From Poronia punctata (taxonomy: Eukaryota; Ascomycota; Sordariomycetes; Xylariales; Xylariaceae), in contig MU401544.1 of the NCBI GenBank assembly GCA_022579005.1, positions 79,770 to 143,769 of the forward strand: 64,000 nt of DNA, written 5' to 3'. The first letter of the stretch is position 1. The number at the start of each line of letters is the position of its first letter. The translations under genes and the position numbers were made by a program. Below, in pieces: positions 34,764-45,718 of this stretch. The notes below the pieces were generated by a model, which made no database searches, had not been told where the DNA came from, and worked only from the letters and a program-made list of their open reading frames with translations.

Positions 34764-35872
34764 TTAGTCCTTCTCCGCGATGGCTTGTAGTCTATCGTCT
34801 ATCTCATCTTCCGTCAGGGTTCGGAACGAGGGATCGGTGCCTTCCTGGCCGTCCGTGCGAGGGCCGCCCACTATACCAATCTCAATCTCGGTTTTCTTGA
34901 AATCCATGCTTAGTACCGTGCTGAGGGTAGTGATAGCCAATTCAACCACGTCTTCCCAGCTCCCTTCGGCGTGGTTTTTGTTCTTGAGTTTTTTTTCTAG
35001 ATGGTTAAGAGCCTCCTGTTGTTTCGGACCGGCTGCTGTGCCCTTGTAGCCAACATAATAACCCGCGGGATCGCATTTGAAGAGCTGGGGGCCAAACTCG
35101 GAGTCGAGTGATATAAGTGTCGTGGCCACTCCATATGGGCGCATGTGGGCCTGCCACCACGTCAGTATTGCTTTCGACGCCGGAATGTGAAATCAAAGAA
35201 CGAGCAAAGAATCGTACCCTCTGCGTGTACACCTGGCTAATGTTGGCCAGTCTCTTGGCCAACACGTCGCACGGCATCTCATAGCCATACTTGTAGCGGA
35301 ATTCAGCCGCTTCACCCTGGGCACGCTGAGCAAACGCTCGGGCATCCGCGATCGAACCGGTCATGACGCAACCAACAGACGGAGAGATCTTGAAGAGGTG
35401 GGATACGGACGAAGGATCGATCAGTTTATCCTGCAAGGGTGAGTCAGCTTCAGCCTCATGTAGGGGGCAGTCCGTTGAAGCCGGGACGAGTCCTGGGCGC
35501 ACTTACGGGGACCTTCTTCTGGGACAGCACCACGGCGCAATCCTTACCCCGGACTCCTATAGACATGATGTTTGCAGCCGTGATTGCCTTGAACGCATAT
35601 TCTGTAGGGTAGCGCTCCTGTTAGTTGTCAAAATTCCTCTTCACCGCTGTTCTCGTCGTGGCGTCTCGGGTTCAGCGTCGATGGCGGGGATACATCGGTG
35701 CAGTAACGTAGCGTTCAACGTACCGACTTGGTAGAGTCTGCCTTGCTCGGAGAAGATGGTAATGTGCCGGTCATAACCAGCGCTGCCTGTAACGATAAAG
35801 AATCCATGATTAGCGCCAAATTCGCACAGATAACACTGTCATTCCAACCATCACCAACGTACCGCCCGACAT
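34764..35872 (-). CDS. SCL1: 20S proteasome subunit alpha type 1 (yeast Scl1, human PSMA6)
   Basis: Five exons: 35863-35872 (10 nt), 35724-35786, 35507-35601, 35218-35430 and 34764-35150. The introns are 62-76 nt and the product is 255 residues, close to yeast Scl1 (252). The N-terminal alpha-subunit signature [20 protein letters not shown] starts at residue 5, followed by EYAFKA, then [16 protein letters not shown]. Further conserved blocks are [39 protein letters not shown] and [20 protein letters not shown]. The protein is part of the alpha ring that gates the proteasome core in nucleus and cytosol. The 10-nt first exon encodes only MSG plus one base. It is divergently arranged with the WKF gene, 890 bp apart. 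Confidence 0.97.
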
Positions 35873-36762
35873 TGTGATTAAGGCTCGAAACGGCGGGGTT
35901 TCGGACTTGGTTGCTGATCAGGGAAACGAGGATGGCGACACGAAACGAGCGAGAAATTCAAATCGGTGATGTGGTATATGTCGTTATGGTTTCGAAGTGG
36001 GCTGTTGGGGAGGGAGATGGAATCGCTACAGACGATCGGGATGTTGACGACACAGCTGAGTGGCCTTGTAATTCAGAGCCTTGTCACTCTGCCTGCCCGC
36101 CCACTTGACGGGGAGCTCTTACGCGGTTGGAGCTGCCTTGAGAGGTGCTAGAGGTACGTACCTAATCAGTTCTAGAGCTTGGGCCACTATCTATGTGATT
36201 TAGCCAGATACGGTTAGCTTTGGGGGTCCGCTTGAGTGGGAGACTAGTAACCCCGCATTTTGCATAAGTTATCTATATATGGCTAGGGGGCTTCATATCT
36301 AGGTATCTTGAAGTTGGCACATCCTTGCAACTCAGAGCTTGGGCAGAAAAGTTCCGTCTCCACTGAAAAGTGAAAATGCGAAAAAATACGTTGACAGACA
36401 AGTTCACGATAAAACCTTCAAACAGATTTATATACTAGAAAACAAGTAATACTGTCTGTTTACAGAAAGTATGCTCTACATGTAAACCTGCATGGCGCTA
36501 GCGATATTGGTCTGCATGCGACAGAATATTTTCTTCCAAATCTAAGTGACAGGAAACACTTGTGCAGAATCTTTCATCAGGGCATATTCTGTATTTAAGT
36601 ATCCAGACCTGTCCGGCCAAAAAGACTTTCCCATTGTGTGAAGGAATTCCAGTGAAGTAGTTCTGGCCACCCTGTCGCTTGAGTGCATATTCCTACCTAC
36701 CACGCTTTTTCCCCCCATCACTTTTTGTGTGTCCCCCGGGAGAATCTGTCCAATCTGCGGTC
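35873..36762. other. 890-bp divergent intergenic region
   Basis: Shared upstream region of the proteasome alpha1 gene (minus) and the WKF-domain gene (plus). No coding signal is seen. I looked for the proteasome-associated control element GGTGGCAAA and did not find an exact copy. Confidence 0.55.
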
Positions 36763-38085
36763 ATGTCGTCCTCTTTTCACTCCACTGGGGAGACGCCAAC
36801 GCAGCGAGTTCCAGCCTGGAAGCGATTGGGTCTCAAGCTCAAACCCGCATCTGAAGCACAAGGCCATGACGCTACCCTCCCCGCTGGTGCTCCTCCGTCA
36901 GTGCCCAACAGTCAGGCACACCTTGGCGGTTCAACCCCCAATGCGAAGAGAAAAGCTTCTGCCGGTGCAGCCCCTGCATTAGACCATTCGGCCAAACGGC
37001 CGCGGCAGCAGGACACCTGGCAGGGCCAAAACACCGCCTCTTCTCATCAAACTCCAAGGAAAGCAAAGTCCGTCTCCTTTACGCCCGATACTACTGGTGG
37101 GAAGCCTCCTGCGGCAGCCAAACCCAAGTCCAAGAAACAGAAGACGACCTCGTCCGCCAACGACGACGCTGCCGCCACTGCCGCTCCAGCAAAGCCAATC
37201 ATCAAGAGGTCCGCTCCCGTCAATTTGGAGCCGGCCCTCGCCTATCTGCGCACGTGGCACACTGCGCGGGAGAACTGGAAATTCAACAAGAACCACCAGA
37301 CCAAGCTATTGGAGCAGGTGTTCGCCGGTGCCGACGAGACCACCATCCCGGCGGCTGACATCGGCATATTCTACGAGTACATCCGGGGCTTGCAGGGAGG
37401 CGTCCGGGCGCGGCTACGGGCATTGGCCAACGGCATCAAGACGCAGGACATGGAGCAGGGCGCCACCGCCAAGACGGAGATGGCGGAGCGGAAGCAGAAG
37501 GAGTATGAGGAGGTCATCAGGGCGTTCCTGGGCCAGCCCCGGACGGCCGGCAAGAGGCGCTTCAACGAGGTTGACTACGTCCTTCGCACCACGGACATGG
37601 AGATGCAGCGGCGTGTCGTCAAGCGCATGCGTGCCGAGATGGTATTGGACGAGCTGTCCGAGACCGACGAATCCGAGACGACGGTTACCACTTCCGCTAG
37701 CGACGGCTCCGGATCCGGATCCACATCCACGGAGAAGGGCGATGCTATCGATAGTGCACGAGCTCGGAGCGATGTGGACGAAGAAGCGCGTCTCAGTCTT
37801 AACGACGGCCCGCCGCAACGGGTCAAGCGCAGGAGAAAACTCAGAACAGCCGCTGTGGAAGACACCTCCAGCTCAGAGTCCGAGTCCGACTCGGACTCGG
37901 AATCGGAGTCGGAGTCAAAAGCCGGGAATAAGTCCGACTCGGATACAAGTTCAAGTGGCAGTGACAGTTCGTCTGATGAGTCAGACGATGACGAGGAGCC
38001 AACAAGGAGGGACGACGAAACATCGTCGAGTAGTTCATCATCATCCTCAGAGTCGGATTCTTCCGACGAAAGCGACGAGGACTAG
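36763..38085 (+). CDS. WKF-domain protein (C7orf50 family), nuclear/nucleolar type
   Basis: Intronless, 440 residues from the ATG at 36763; the frame is open upstream but without an ATG. The N-terminal ~150 residues are disordered and basic, with PRKAKSVSFTPDT and KPKSKKQKTTSS, which resemble nuclear localisation signals. The WKF domain (PF10180) starts near residue 155, with ALAYLRTWHTARENWKFNK followed by HQTKLLEQVF, and runs to about 240. The C-terminus is a long Ser/Asp/Glu tract of Srp40/Nopp140 appearance (SSESESDSDSESESES and similar). Human C7orf50 is nucleolar; a ribosome-biogenesis role is inferred. Confidence 0.88.
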   Translation: MSSSFHSTGETPTQRVPAWKRLGLKLKPASEAQGHDATLPAGAPPSVPNSQAHLGGSTPNAKRKASAGAAPALDHSAKRPRQQDTWQGQNTASSHQTPRKAKSVSFTPDTTGGKPPAAAKPKSKKQKTTSSANDDAAATAAPAKPIIKRSAPVNLEPALAYLRTWHTARENWKFNKNHQTKLLEQVFAGADETTIPAADIGIFYEYIRGLQGGVRARLRALANGIKTQDMEQGATAKTEMAERKQKEYEEVIRAFLGQPRTAGKRRFNEVDYVLRTTDMEMQRRVVKRMRAEMVLDELSETDESETTVTTSASDGSGSGSTSTEKGDAIDSARARSDVDEEARLSLNDGPPQRVKRRRKLRTAAVEDTSSSESESDSDSESESESKAGNKSDSDTSSSGSDSSSDESDDDEEPTRRDDETSSSSSSSSSESDSSDESDED

Positions 38086-38557
38086 GGTCACGGACAGATT
38101 TCTTCAATATGTCAACCTTTACAATGTATTGCGTCAAATTAGATACCCGGATACAAGTTGTTCACGGATAACTCTTTAAAGGATAGCGTAATATATGCGC
38201 TGCTTCGTGGCTATAAGGTAGGGGTGATAGATATTCCGTCTTCCCCTTTATGTACTCTTGTAAAACGTAATTCGATCAACGCCAACAATTATGATGAACC
38301 GGTGTATCTCCGAGATGCGGGCCATACTACCAATAGTGTAGTTGTAGACTTTAGTGCCATAACATAACCTCCAAACGCCAAAATCGCATGGTGCCCATCG
38401 CTACAGTAAAACAAAGATGCAACAACCCCCCGAACCCTTCATCTTCGTCAATCCGCATTATATACGCCAAATGACGGCCGCCAGCCGTTGGACTCATGAG
38501 TTATCTTGTCACACATCGGTATGTCCATTGTCCTCGTCTATCATGTCTCATCGCACC
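38086..38557. other. 472-bp convergent 3' region
   Basis: It lies between the stop codons of the WKF gene (plus) and the four-TM gene (minus). No gene is seen; a short frame at 38158-38367 is unsupported. Confidence 0.6.
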
Positions 38558-39577
38558 CTAAGACTCGCTAGTATCTTCCAGATACTCGTAATCGTCTTCC
38601 GGGGGCAAGGCGAAAGCCGAAGCAGCGAGCCCAGCAGCTAGCAATACGGAGACAGCTGCGCTGGCTGTACACAAGTAGAAAGAGTAGTCCAGAGCCCAGC
38701 CGGGGACGATGAACTGGGAATCGTGTTCGAAGAGCCAAGCCTGCCGCCAAAGAGATATTGAACTCGTTAATTACGTGTTTCAGGACTAGATATACTACGA
38801 TCGGTCTGAATCTTCAATCATGATCACTCACCACAATGCCCATGCTCGCGAACTCAACGACGGCATCGGCGAGCAGAAACCCACCGATGAGCTTCCAGCC
38901 ACCCTCGCGCTTGTATTTTCCGCCGGCCATCACGACGATGAACGTGACCAAAGTGGCAAGCTCGACAATAGTGGCAAAGGAAAGCAGGAAGCCGCTGCTG
39001 CGCCAAAGCGAGCAGAAGGTCTTGTCGTCACGGCAGTCGTCATCGCTAGGAAACGGTTGGCATTTGGGTACCGCCTCTGTTGAGCAGCTCTCATGGAGGC
39101 CTAGGTGCTTCGAGAAGGTCGAACCGGTCGAGGCCGTGACGCTATAGGTCACCCAGTGCGTCGTTACGAGCGAGGCGAGGGTCAAGCCCGTCGCTGTAGA
39201 GAAGTAAAAGCATGGTTAGCTGACAGTTTATCTCACGACCCTCGAGACCAGCATAACCCTCTGGTTTATGCACGAGTATGGCCGAGGCTGCAGTTTTACG
39301 AAGCCCCCGGTCATGAGCCAAGGCAGCAAGCGGTGACTACCGTTGTTGCACTCTTACTAGGGAATCACGGTACTGCGGAACAGGGGCAAAATGTCATGGA
39401 AGCTTTTGAATGTCTTATGCACGGTCCAAGGTCGAGAACCAAATGAAAGGCTTCAAAAAAGCGACGTCGCGTGCACTTGCATCTCGGTGGCACATATTGC
39501 AACGTTGGGGGAGAGGGGAATGACGTACTGCATATGAAGATGCCGAGCGCAATGGAATATACTATTTGGCGTGTCAT
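38558..39577 (-). CDS. Four-transmembrane protein, claudin/SUR7-like topology
   Basis: Exons 39529-39577, 38832-39193 and 38558-38740, giving 197 residues. Introns are 335 nt (GTACGT...CTACAG) and 91 nt (GTGAGT...GGCAG). TM1 is formed across the first joint (IVYSIALGIFIC then TTGLTLASLV). An extracellular loop follows with four cysteines (HESC, PKC, DDC, TFC). TM2 is FLLSFATIVELATLVTFIVV, TM3 is WKLIGGFLLADAVVEFASMG and TM4 is TASAAVSVLLAAGLAASAFA. The short tail is acidic and Tyr-rich (PPEDDYEYLEDTSES). Short N-terminus, one large Cys-bearing loop and a cytosolic tail match claudin/SUR7/PalI-like proteins in layout, but I see no diagnostic motif. The long first intron is the least certain joint. 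Confidence 0.78.
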
Positions 39578-40476
39578 GGTTACTATATATAATGTCCGAC
39601 GTTTGGACAATGCGAAAATAGAGGAAAGAGTCGAGCGTTTCGGTGTTGTTCAGATGTTATGTTCAAGCTCATACATGGACGGACACCCATCCATGCTTTA
39701 TCGAAGGTCCGTTTGATGGTGGCAGGTACCACATCCAGAGGGAGAGGGAGGTGGTCAGGGTGGTTTCCTGTGTAAGCACGGCGGGTTGAGCGACAGTACA
39801 GCGCAATCAGCTGGCAGCTGCACACTGAATAAATGTGGAGTTTTAGGTGTGATGGATTAATGATTGGATGTGGTTGAGTACGATTGTTTTTGCTCGATGC
39901 AACTAATCCAAATAGGTAAGTAGCTTAGATAGAGCTACCAACACCTTAACCGCAAAACCAGATGCCAGACATGCCAGGACAGAGAGGCGGAGGTTGGATA
40001 AATCTCGCGGTAGTTAGACGCATAGGTATGTACACGTAGGTATACTCACGCCTACACGTACCTTCAAACACTACATATGTACACGTACGAGTAGGTATGT
40101 ATATTAGCCGTGCATGGGTCACAGTCGCGCAAACCGAATGCCTTGTTCTTAAGGGAAAGAAAGCGCTTGCAGCCTCGTTTTTGGGCAAATCTCAATTTGA
40201 AGCATTAAGCGCTACGTACCAACCTGCCCACCTAAGGTGCGGAGAGAGGGAAAGATTCGAGGGAAAGATTCGAGGGAGAGTTTCGAGTGATACAGCAAGT
40301 TGGACCCTTCCCGGGATTTTCCCCTCCACTGCGGGGTGTTATGATCGCTATATCCACGGTTGTCGCCACTTGACTTACGTGTACTATTTTAAAACGAACT
40401 GACGATTAGGTACTATGCCATTCGCCCTATCCCGGTAGACAAAAAGCACAATATACTGCTGGGTAAGGAACCAAAA
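39578..40476. other. 899-bp divergent intergenic region
   Basis: Shared upstream region of the four-TM gene and the amadoriase-like gene. It contains an imperfect 14-bp duplication near 40250 (GGGAAAGATTCGAG twice) and several TACGTACACGTA-like words near 40030-40100. No gene is seen. Confidence 0.6.
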
Positions 40477-41964
40477 ATGCCGTCAAAGAACGATTCCATT
40501 CTGATCGTTGGCGCTGGGACATGGGGATGCAGTATTGCATTGGAATTGGCAAGAAATGGATATACCAATGTGACGGTCCTCGATGGAGAGGCCGTGCCTA
40601 GCAGTATTTCCGCCGGAAACGATCTCAATAAGATCATGGAAGAAGGTATCGTGTCATGAAGCCCGATTGTGTAATGACCAAGAAACGAGCCCAGATGGGG
40701 AAATACGACCTAACAATACCCATTAGGCTCACAGTCCGAAGAAGACACGGGCTCGGCATATGCTTGGAATCGCCTACACAAGCTATGCACTACAGCCTGG
40801 CTCGATGACCCAGTGTACAAGCCTTTCTACCATCGCACCGGCTATGTCATGGCTGCTTCTTCAGAGGATGCCTATCAGGCGTTGCTTAGGGATATCAAGG
40901 GCCATGAAGACGAGTATCAACAACTTACAACTCCCGAGCAGTTTCGCAATACGATGCCTGCAGGCGTTCTAACAGGCGACTTTGTAGGTTGGAGAGGCTT
41001 TGCCAAGGCTGGTGGTGCCGGTTGGGTTTTCGCCAAAGCTGCTATCGTTGCAGCCAAACAGGAAGCGGAAAGTTTGGGCGTTCGATTTGTCACCGGCGTT
41101 TCAGGACAGGTTGAAGAGTTGATGTTTTCTGCTGGGCCATCTCTCGATGAGATGGGATCCGGGACTGTTCCTGGCCGGCGGACTTTTCAAGGGGCCAAAA
41201 CGGCTGATGGAACAGTTCATCTGCCGCACACGGCCATTCTTGCTAATGGTGCCAATGCCGACAACTTGATAGATCTAAAGTATCAACTTAGACCGACTGC
41301 GTGGACATTAGCGCACATCAAAATGACGCCGCAGGAAGCGGACTTATACAAGGATCTCCCTGTCCTGTTCAACATCGAGAAGGGCTTCTTCATGGAGCCC
41401 TCTGGCGAGACCCGAGAGTTGAAGATATGCGACGAGCACCCAGGTTATATCAACCCAATTTACGAGGAACCGGTGCCAGGTAGACGAAGTATTGTAGGGT
41501 CTAAGCCCTTTGCGAAACAACAAATCCCACTCGAATCTGAAGATCGCGTGCGTGCCTTCTTGAAGGAGACGATGCCACATCTCTCTGAAAGACCTTTTAG
41601 CTTTGCTCGCATCTGCTGGGATGCAGACACAGTGGACCGGATGCCTCTTATTGACTGGTATCCAACAGATCCTGATGGAGGATCTAATCAATCTAATCAA
41701 GGCGGCCGAGGTGGACGGCTACTACTAGCGGTAGGTGGCAGTGGGCACTGCTTTAAGACGATGCCAGCTATGGGCCAGGTGATTCTTGAGTTTCTAGAAA
41801 AGAGAGTCGACGAGCGAACCCGGCGAGCGTTCCGTTGGCGACCTGAGACAGCCCAAAATAGAAATTGGTGGGATGTCCAGGATAGATGGGGAGCAAATGG
41901 CAAGGTCATGGACTTCAACACGGTCAAGGGGTGGACTCGTGTTGGCGAGATGGGCCCTTGTTGA
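40477..41964 (+). CDS. FAD-dependent oxidoreductase, amadoriase/sarcosine-oxidase type
   Basis: Two exons, 40477-40645 and 40727-41964, with an 81-nt intron (donor GTATCG, acceptor CATTAG), giving 468 residues. The FAD-binding Rossmann motif is ILIVGAGTWGCSIALELARN (GxGxxG at 12-17). Conserved family blocks are GSAYAWNRLHKL, then ARICWDADTVDR, whose Cys353 sits where related enzymes attach FAD covalently, and GGSGHCFKTMP. Family members oxidise secondary amines such as fructosyl amino acids, sarcosine or saccharopine with release of hydrogen peroxide. The usual Gly after GGSGH is Cys398 here. The C-terminus ends GPC, not a PTS1 signal, although many relatives are peroxisomal. Family assignment is firm, the substrate unknown. 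Confidence 0.92.
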
Positions 41965-43697
41965 CAAAGCCTGGACCATGTTGATTACACATGGACAACA
42001 AGGCATCGAGGCATATGATGACCATCAAGTGCAGCTATCCTGGAGATAGTTCAACTCGAGAGGACAAGACGCAATGTAAGCATGAGTTGGAAGTTCCGAC
42101 CTTTCCGTCTCATTCGCCCTCATTACGGTGTAGTAAACCTCCCAACAATGAACGGCATGTGCCGGGGTACACTATGTAATTTGGAGACTACAGTACTTGT
42201 GTGTGTGTACACGTATATCCATCTGAATCGCTCTCTTCAGCCAGTATCCCTGTAAGATTCTTTTGGTATTACACTACCACAGATTACCTGGATACCAAAT
42301 GAAAATTTCTTGCAGTACCAGCACAGGCGTTAGAAACATACTGCTCGTCAAGGTCAAAATCTTGTCGACAACCTCAAATCGCTTCAAAGATGGTGTAATT
42401 ACCTATTATGTGGGGTGTTTGGCGATTAACTACCTTACCCAGTCTAGACCGCAGAGCGTGTGATAAAAGGTTGACTTGGATGGTGGTGAAATGCTTCATA
42501 GGTATTACAACTTGCTGAACGTGGTAGAGACCGGGGTGTTTCGGCATGCATATCATCTGCATGTAGGTTAGACAGATTACATACCTTATGTACATGGCTT
42601 TCTTGTCACTGGAACAAACCGCAGCTTGCCTACCCTGGTACCTCCTACATAGTGCCGGTAGTCTGATGATCCGGACTTCCAGCCAAGCCATCATCGATCC
42701 TTATTCGTTCGATCCAGCCCGAGCATCTTTAAAGCCAAGGGTCCAACAATCGACGCGCGAGCACGTAAGGTACGCCCTTATAAGCGTCATTGCCTAAGTA
42801 AGTATCTACAGCGATGATATACCTACCTTAGTGTGTTGTAAAAGTAAGGAAGGACCAATGGGCATGGTCTGGGCATTTCGGCCATTTGGATTGGCTTTGA
42901 AGGTTCCTTTGAGCCTTTGAGCCTTTGAGCCCTACCGTTTCCAGACATATTTTCCAGACATGTCCGGCCGCATTTGGCTATGATTCATCAGATAACGGCG
43001 TGGACCGTTGCGTCGCAGAATACATATGTGTGTTTTTCCGAATAGGAGGCGAACTCGCGCGCCTTGCATCGCTGTACCCGAGGTTCCGGGTTTTGGGGCG
43101 TCCAGACAAACTACCTAAAACCTAGTGGCGCTTTCTTGATAAGCGCAACGGACAAAAAGTCGGACAGCAGAGGGCCGGATGAGAAAAAGCTTATTAGGTG
43201 ACAGCTGGCACTAAATGAAAAGGAGGGGGGTATATAACGTGCTAACCTAGACATTTTGCCCTATCTTTGTTCTTATCACACTGCCTCCCTCCGATTTTAA
43301 CTTTGTAAAGAGAAAACAAGCGTCCAATGCTAGCTTGCTTCCTTCGCCCAACCCGCCCTTGATCTCCAGGGTCTAGACTAGCGACTTGTTCAATCGTGCA
43401 ACTTCCGCCCATCCCTGGCTTCAAAAACGCAAGATTTCGAAAGACGAGGACGGAACCAACCAAGAGACATAATTCACCCTGCCTCCGCCAAATTGCAATG
43501 GATCGATAAGTTGCCACCCAAGGCCTGACGCCGCGAGTGTGTTGCCTGCCTCATTCGAGGGAACTGTCCGGGTATAGCTGCTCGATAAACAACCGATGCC
43601 GATGTCCTCTCTCCATTCACGCCTTTGCCACCTTGGAATCGCATCAGATTTTGCCCACGGCTAAAATCTTGCACGCCCACTCTCCATCCTTTTAAAC
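41965..43697. other. 1.7-kb intergenic region, no gene seen
   Basis: It lies between two plus-strand genes. It contains a triple CCTTTGAG repeat (42906-42929), two copies of TTTCCAGACAT near 42938-42962, and a TATATAA-like box near 43230, about 460 bp before the SIS gene. The final ~300 bp on the opposite strand show open but uncharacteristic frames. Confidence 0.55.
42906..42929. repeat. 8-bp tandem repeat, three copies
   Basis: Unit CCTTTGAG at 42906, 42914 and 42922, non-coding. Confidence 0.95.
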
Positions 43698-44933
43698 ATG
43701 CCCGGGCATCATCCTGTCCATAATAGCGAGGTTTTTCTATTGGGATTAGCCCCTCGCCCCTCGGTTCCTCCGCCATCCCCGCCGTCGCCCGTGACGCCCA
43801 CAGATGCCGGTATCAGCACGCCGATCGAACAGCTGTGTCTCGATAGCGCTACACTGCTCCCGAATGAAGATGAGACAAGCTCCAGCGTGAGCAGACGACG
43901 ACTATTTGGCGCGATTCATGTCCTTAACACCGAGGCGACCGCTCTCCGGAGCCTAACCCGCTTATATAGGACAAGCGCCGCCGCTGCCGAAGGCTTTAAT
44001 GCAGCCGTCGAGGCGATAGTGCATCAGGGCCGTGAGGGCGGGAAATTAGTGGTCACGGGAGTCGGCAAGTCCGGCCACATCGGGAAGAAACTGGTGGCGA
44101 CGTTCAATAGCCTGGGGCTTCAATCCACATTCTTGCACCCGACCGAGGCGCTACATGGGGACCTGGGTAAGGTAAGGGGGTGCGACGTCGTCATGTTCAT
44201 CACGTTTTCGGGCCGAACAGCGGAACTCCTTACTCTTCTACCACATATCGACCCATCGTTGCCTGTCGTCGTACTCACGTCGCACGCACTTCCAGCGGCC
44301 TGTGAGATCGTACGTAGACGACCGGGAGCCATCCTACTTCCTGCTCCTATTCACGAAGCCGAGAACGTTTCTTTTGGCGTCTCTGCCCCGACGACTTCGA
44401 CTACTGTTTCCCTCGCTCTCGGTGACGCCCTTGCCGTCGTGGTTTCGCGGGAGCTGCACCCCAGTGTTCACTCCGTCTTCGCACGTAATCATCCTGGCGG
44501 TGCTATAGGTGCGGCGACTAGAGCGCCACGCACCGTGCGTGAGCTAGCAGTGCCTATCGCCGACGTGCCCGAGCTCGACCCATGTTCCCGGAACCTCTGC
44601 GGCGGCGATGTTCTCAAAGCAGCCTACGATTCACCGTCCGGATGGGTTTCCGTGGGACAGGCCTTGGCGTGTCCGTCCCGTATACGCCGGCTGCAAACGT
44701 TTGATCTCGGACAGAGAATTGGTGATCTTCCCGAACTGCTAGTCCATAAGACAGAGTGGTTTGTTTTGGCCGCCGACACACCTATATCCCAAGCTGCGGA
44801 CTGGGTGAGAGATTTGCTCAAGGCATCAGGTCATGACGAGACGGCGGGCATAAACGGGCAAGATTCCATCTTGGCCATTGTGGACACCGGGGACATGGCT
44901 ATAGGGGTGATGGAGGCTAGTGAGCTGTTATAA
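43698..44933 (+). CDS. KpsF/GutQ-like SIS-domain sugar-phosphate isomerase
   Basis: Intronless, 411 residues. A Pro-rich leader (1-65) precedes the SIS domain at about 75-275. The domain shows GVGKSGHIGKK (121-131), HPTEALHGDLG (147-157), FSGRTAEL (170-177), APTTSTT (230-236), GDALAV (242-247) and HPGGAIG (265-271), all diagnostic of the bacterial arabinose-5-phosphate isomerase (KdsD/KpsF/GutQ) family. The bacterial enzymes end in two CBS domains. Here the last ~130 residues are of similar length and may be degenerate CBS repeats (LDPCSRNLCGGDVLKAAYD). Arabinose-5-phosphate serves KDO synthesis in bacteria, which fungi lack, so the physiological substrate is unclear. Confidence 0.9.
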   Translation: MPGHHPVHNSEVFLLGLAPRPSVPPPSPPSPVTPTDAGISTPIEQLCLDSATLLPNEDETSSSVSRRRLFGAIHVLNTEATALRSLTRLYRTSAAAAEGFNAAVEAIVHQGREGGKLVVTGVGKSGHIGKKLVATFNSLGLQSTFLHPTEALHGDLGKVRGCDVVMFITFSGRTAELLTLLPHIDPSLPVVVLTSHALPAACEIVRRRPGAILLPAPIHEAENVSFGVSAPTTSTTVSLALGDALAVVVSRELHPSVHSVFARNHPGGAIGAATRAPRTVRELAVPIADVPELDPCSRNLCGGDVLKAAYDSPSGWVSVGQALACPSRIRRLQTFDLGQRIGDLPELLVHKTEWFVLAADTPISQAADWVRDLLKASGHDETAGINGQDSILAIVDTGDMAIGVMEASELL

Positions 44934-45718
44934 TGGCGGGCGTTTATGGTTCTTTTCATTTTCATCCTCGTTCCTGGAATTTTGAGTTGTATAGAGGAGG
45001 TGTCGAAGCCTGCATAGTCGGCGCTGGATACGCTACATTCTACTTATTTTAGCGTTTGGCTATTCCTCGTTGTTGCATGAACAGAGGACCGAGCCTGGAT
45101 ATTACCCTAGCCTCGGCTGGTTGAACTTGCAACAAGAACATGTTGCACTCGGCCTGGTTGGGCAACAAATCGAGCCCAGGCCAGGTTAGGTTAGGGTGGA
45201 TCAGAAAAAGTATCGCTATGGGATTGGGGCTGCAGGTGCTGGGGTCTCATCCCCCTTGTTCTTCCCTCCAATCAAAGACCGTCTGACATGCTTGTGTATG
45301 TGTACGAGTAGGTGATGACTGTCTACAAAGAGTAACTTCTTTGTTTTCATATACTATTCATCTCTCGTAAACATACCAAACAGCGTAGCAAACCCATACA
45401 TACATACCATGAAACCAAGCCAGATTGCGTTACTTGCATGAAATCGAATTATATACGCAGTGTGAGTTGGGTTCTTTCATTGAGATTTATCATACCAAAG
45501 ATTGTCGCAGACGCAGATGAGTTGGATTGTAAATGCAAGCGTTGTAAACTCCCTAAAGCCGGCTAATATGCAATACTACCGTGACGCCTTATTATAATCG
45601 AACCTTTCAAACCAAGTCGATGAAAATCGCAAAAAGGGAAATATTAAGGGGTTTATATATATATACAAGTTCACGCCCACTGGCCCGAAATCGATTCCAT
45701 CCAACCGTTTCGAGTTTA
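44934..45718. other. 785-bp convergent 3' region
   Basis: It lies between the stop codons of the SIS gene (plus) and the MARVEL-like gene (minus). No gene is seen. It has a TGTACGAGTAGG word near 45300 and a short TATATATATA run near 45655. Confidence 0.6.

Noticed and set aside
34499..34900. Plus-strand 133-codon frame
   Set aside because: It overlaps the last exon of proteasome alpha1 on the opposite strand and has no conserved pattern.
37097..38179. Plus-strand 360-codon frame rich in Arg, Pro and Ser
   Set aside because: It is an alternative-frame shadow of the WKF-domain gene, caused by its Ser/Asp and Pro/Ala codon bias.
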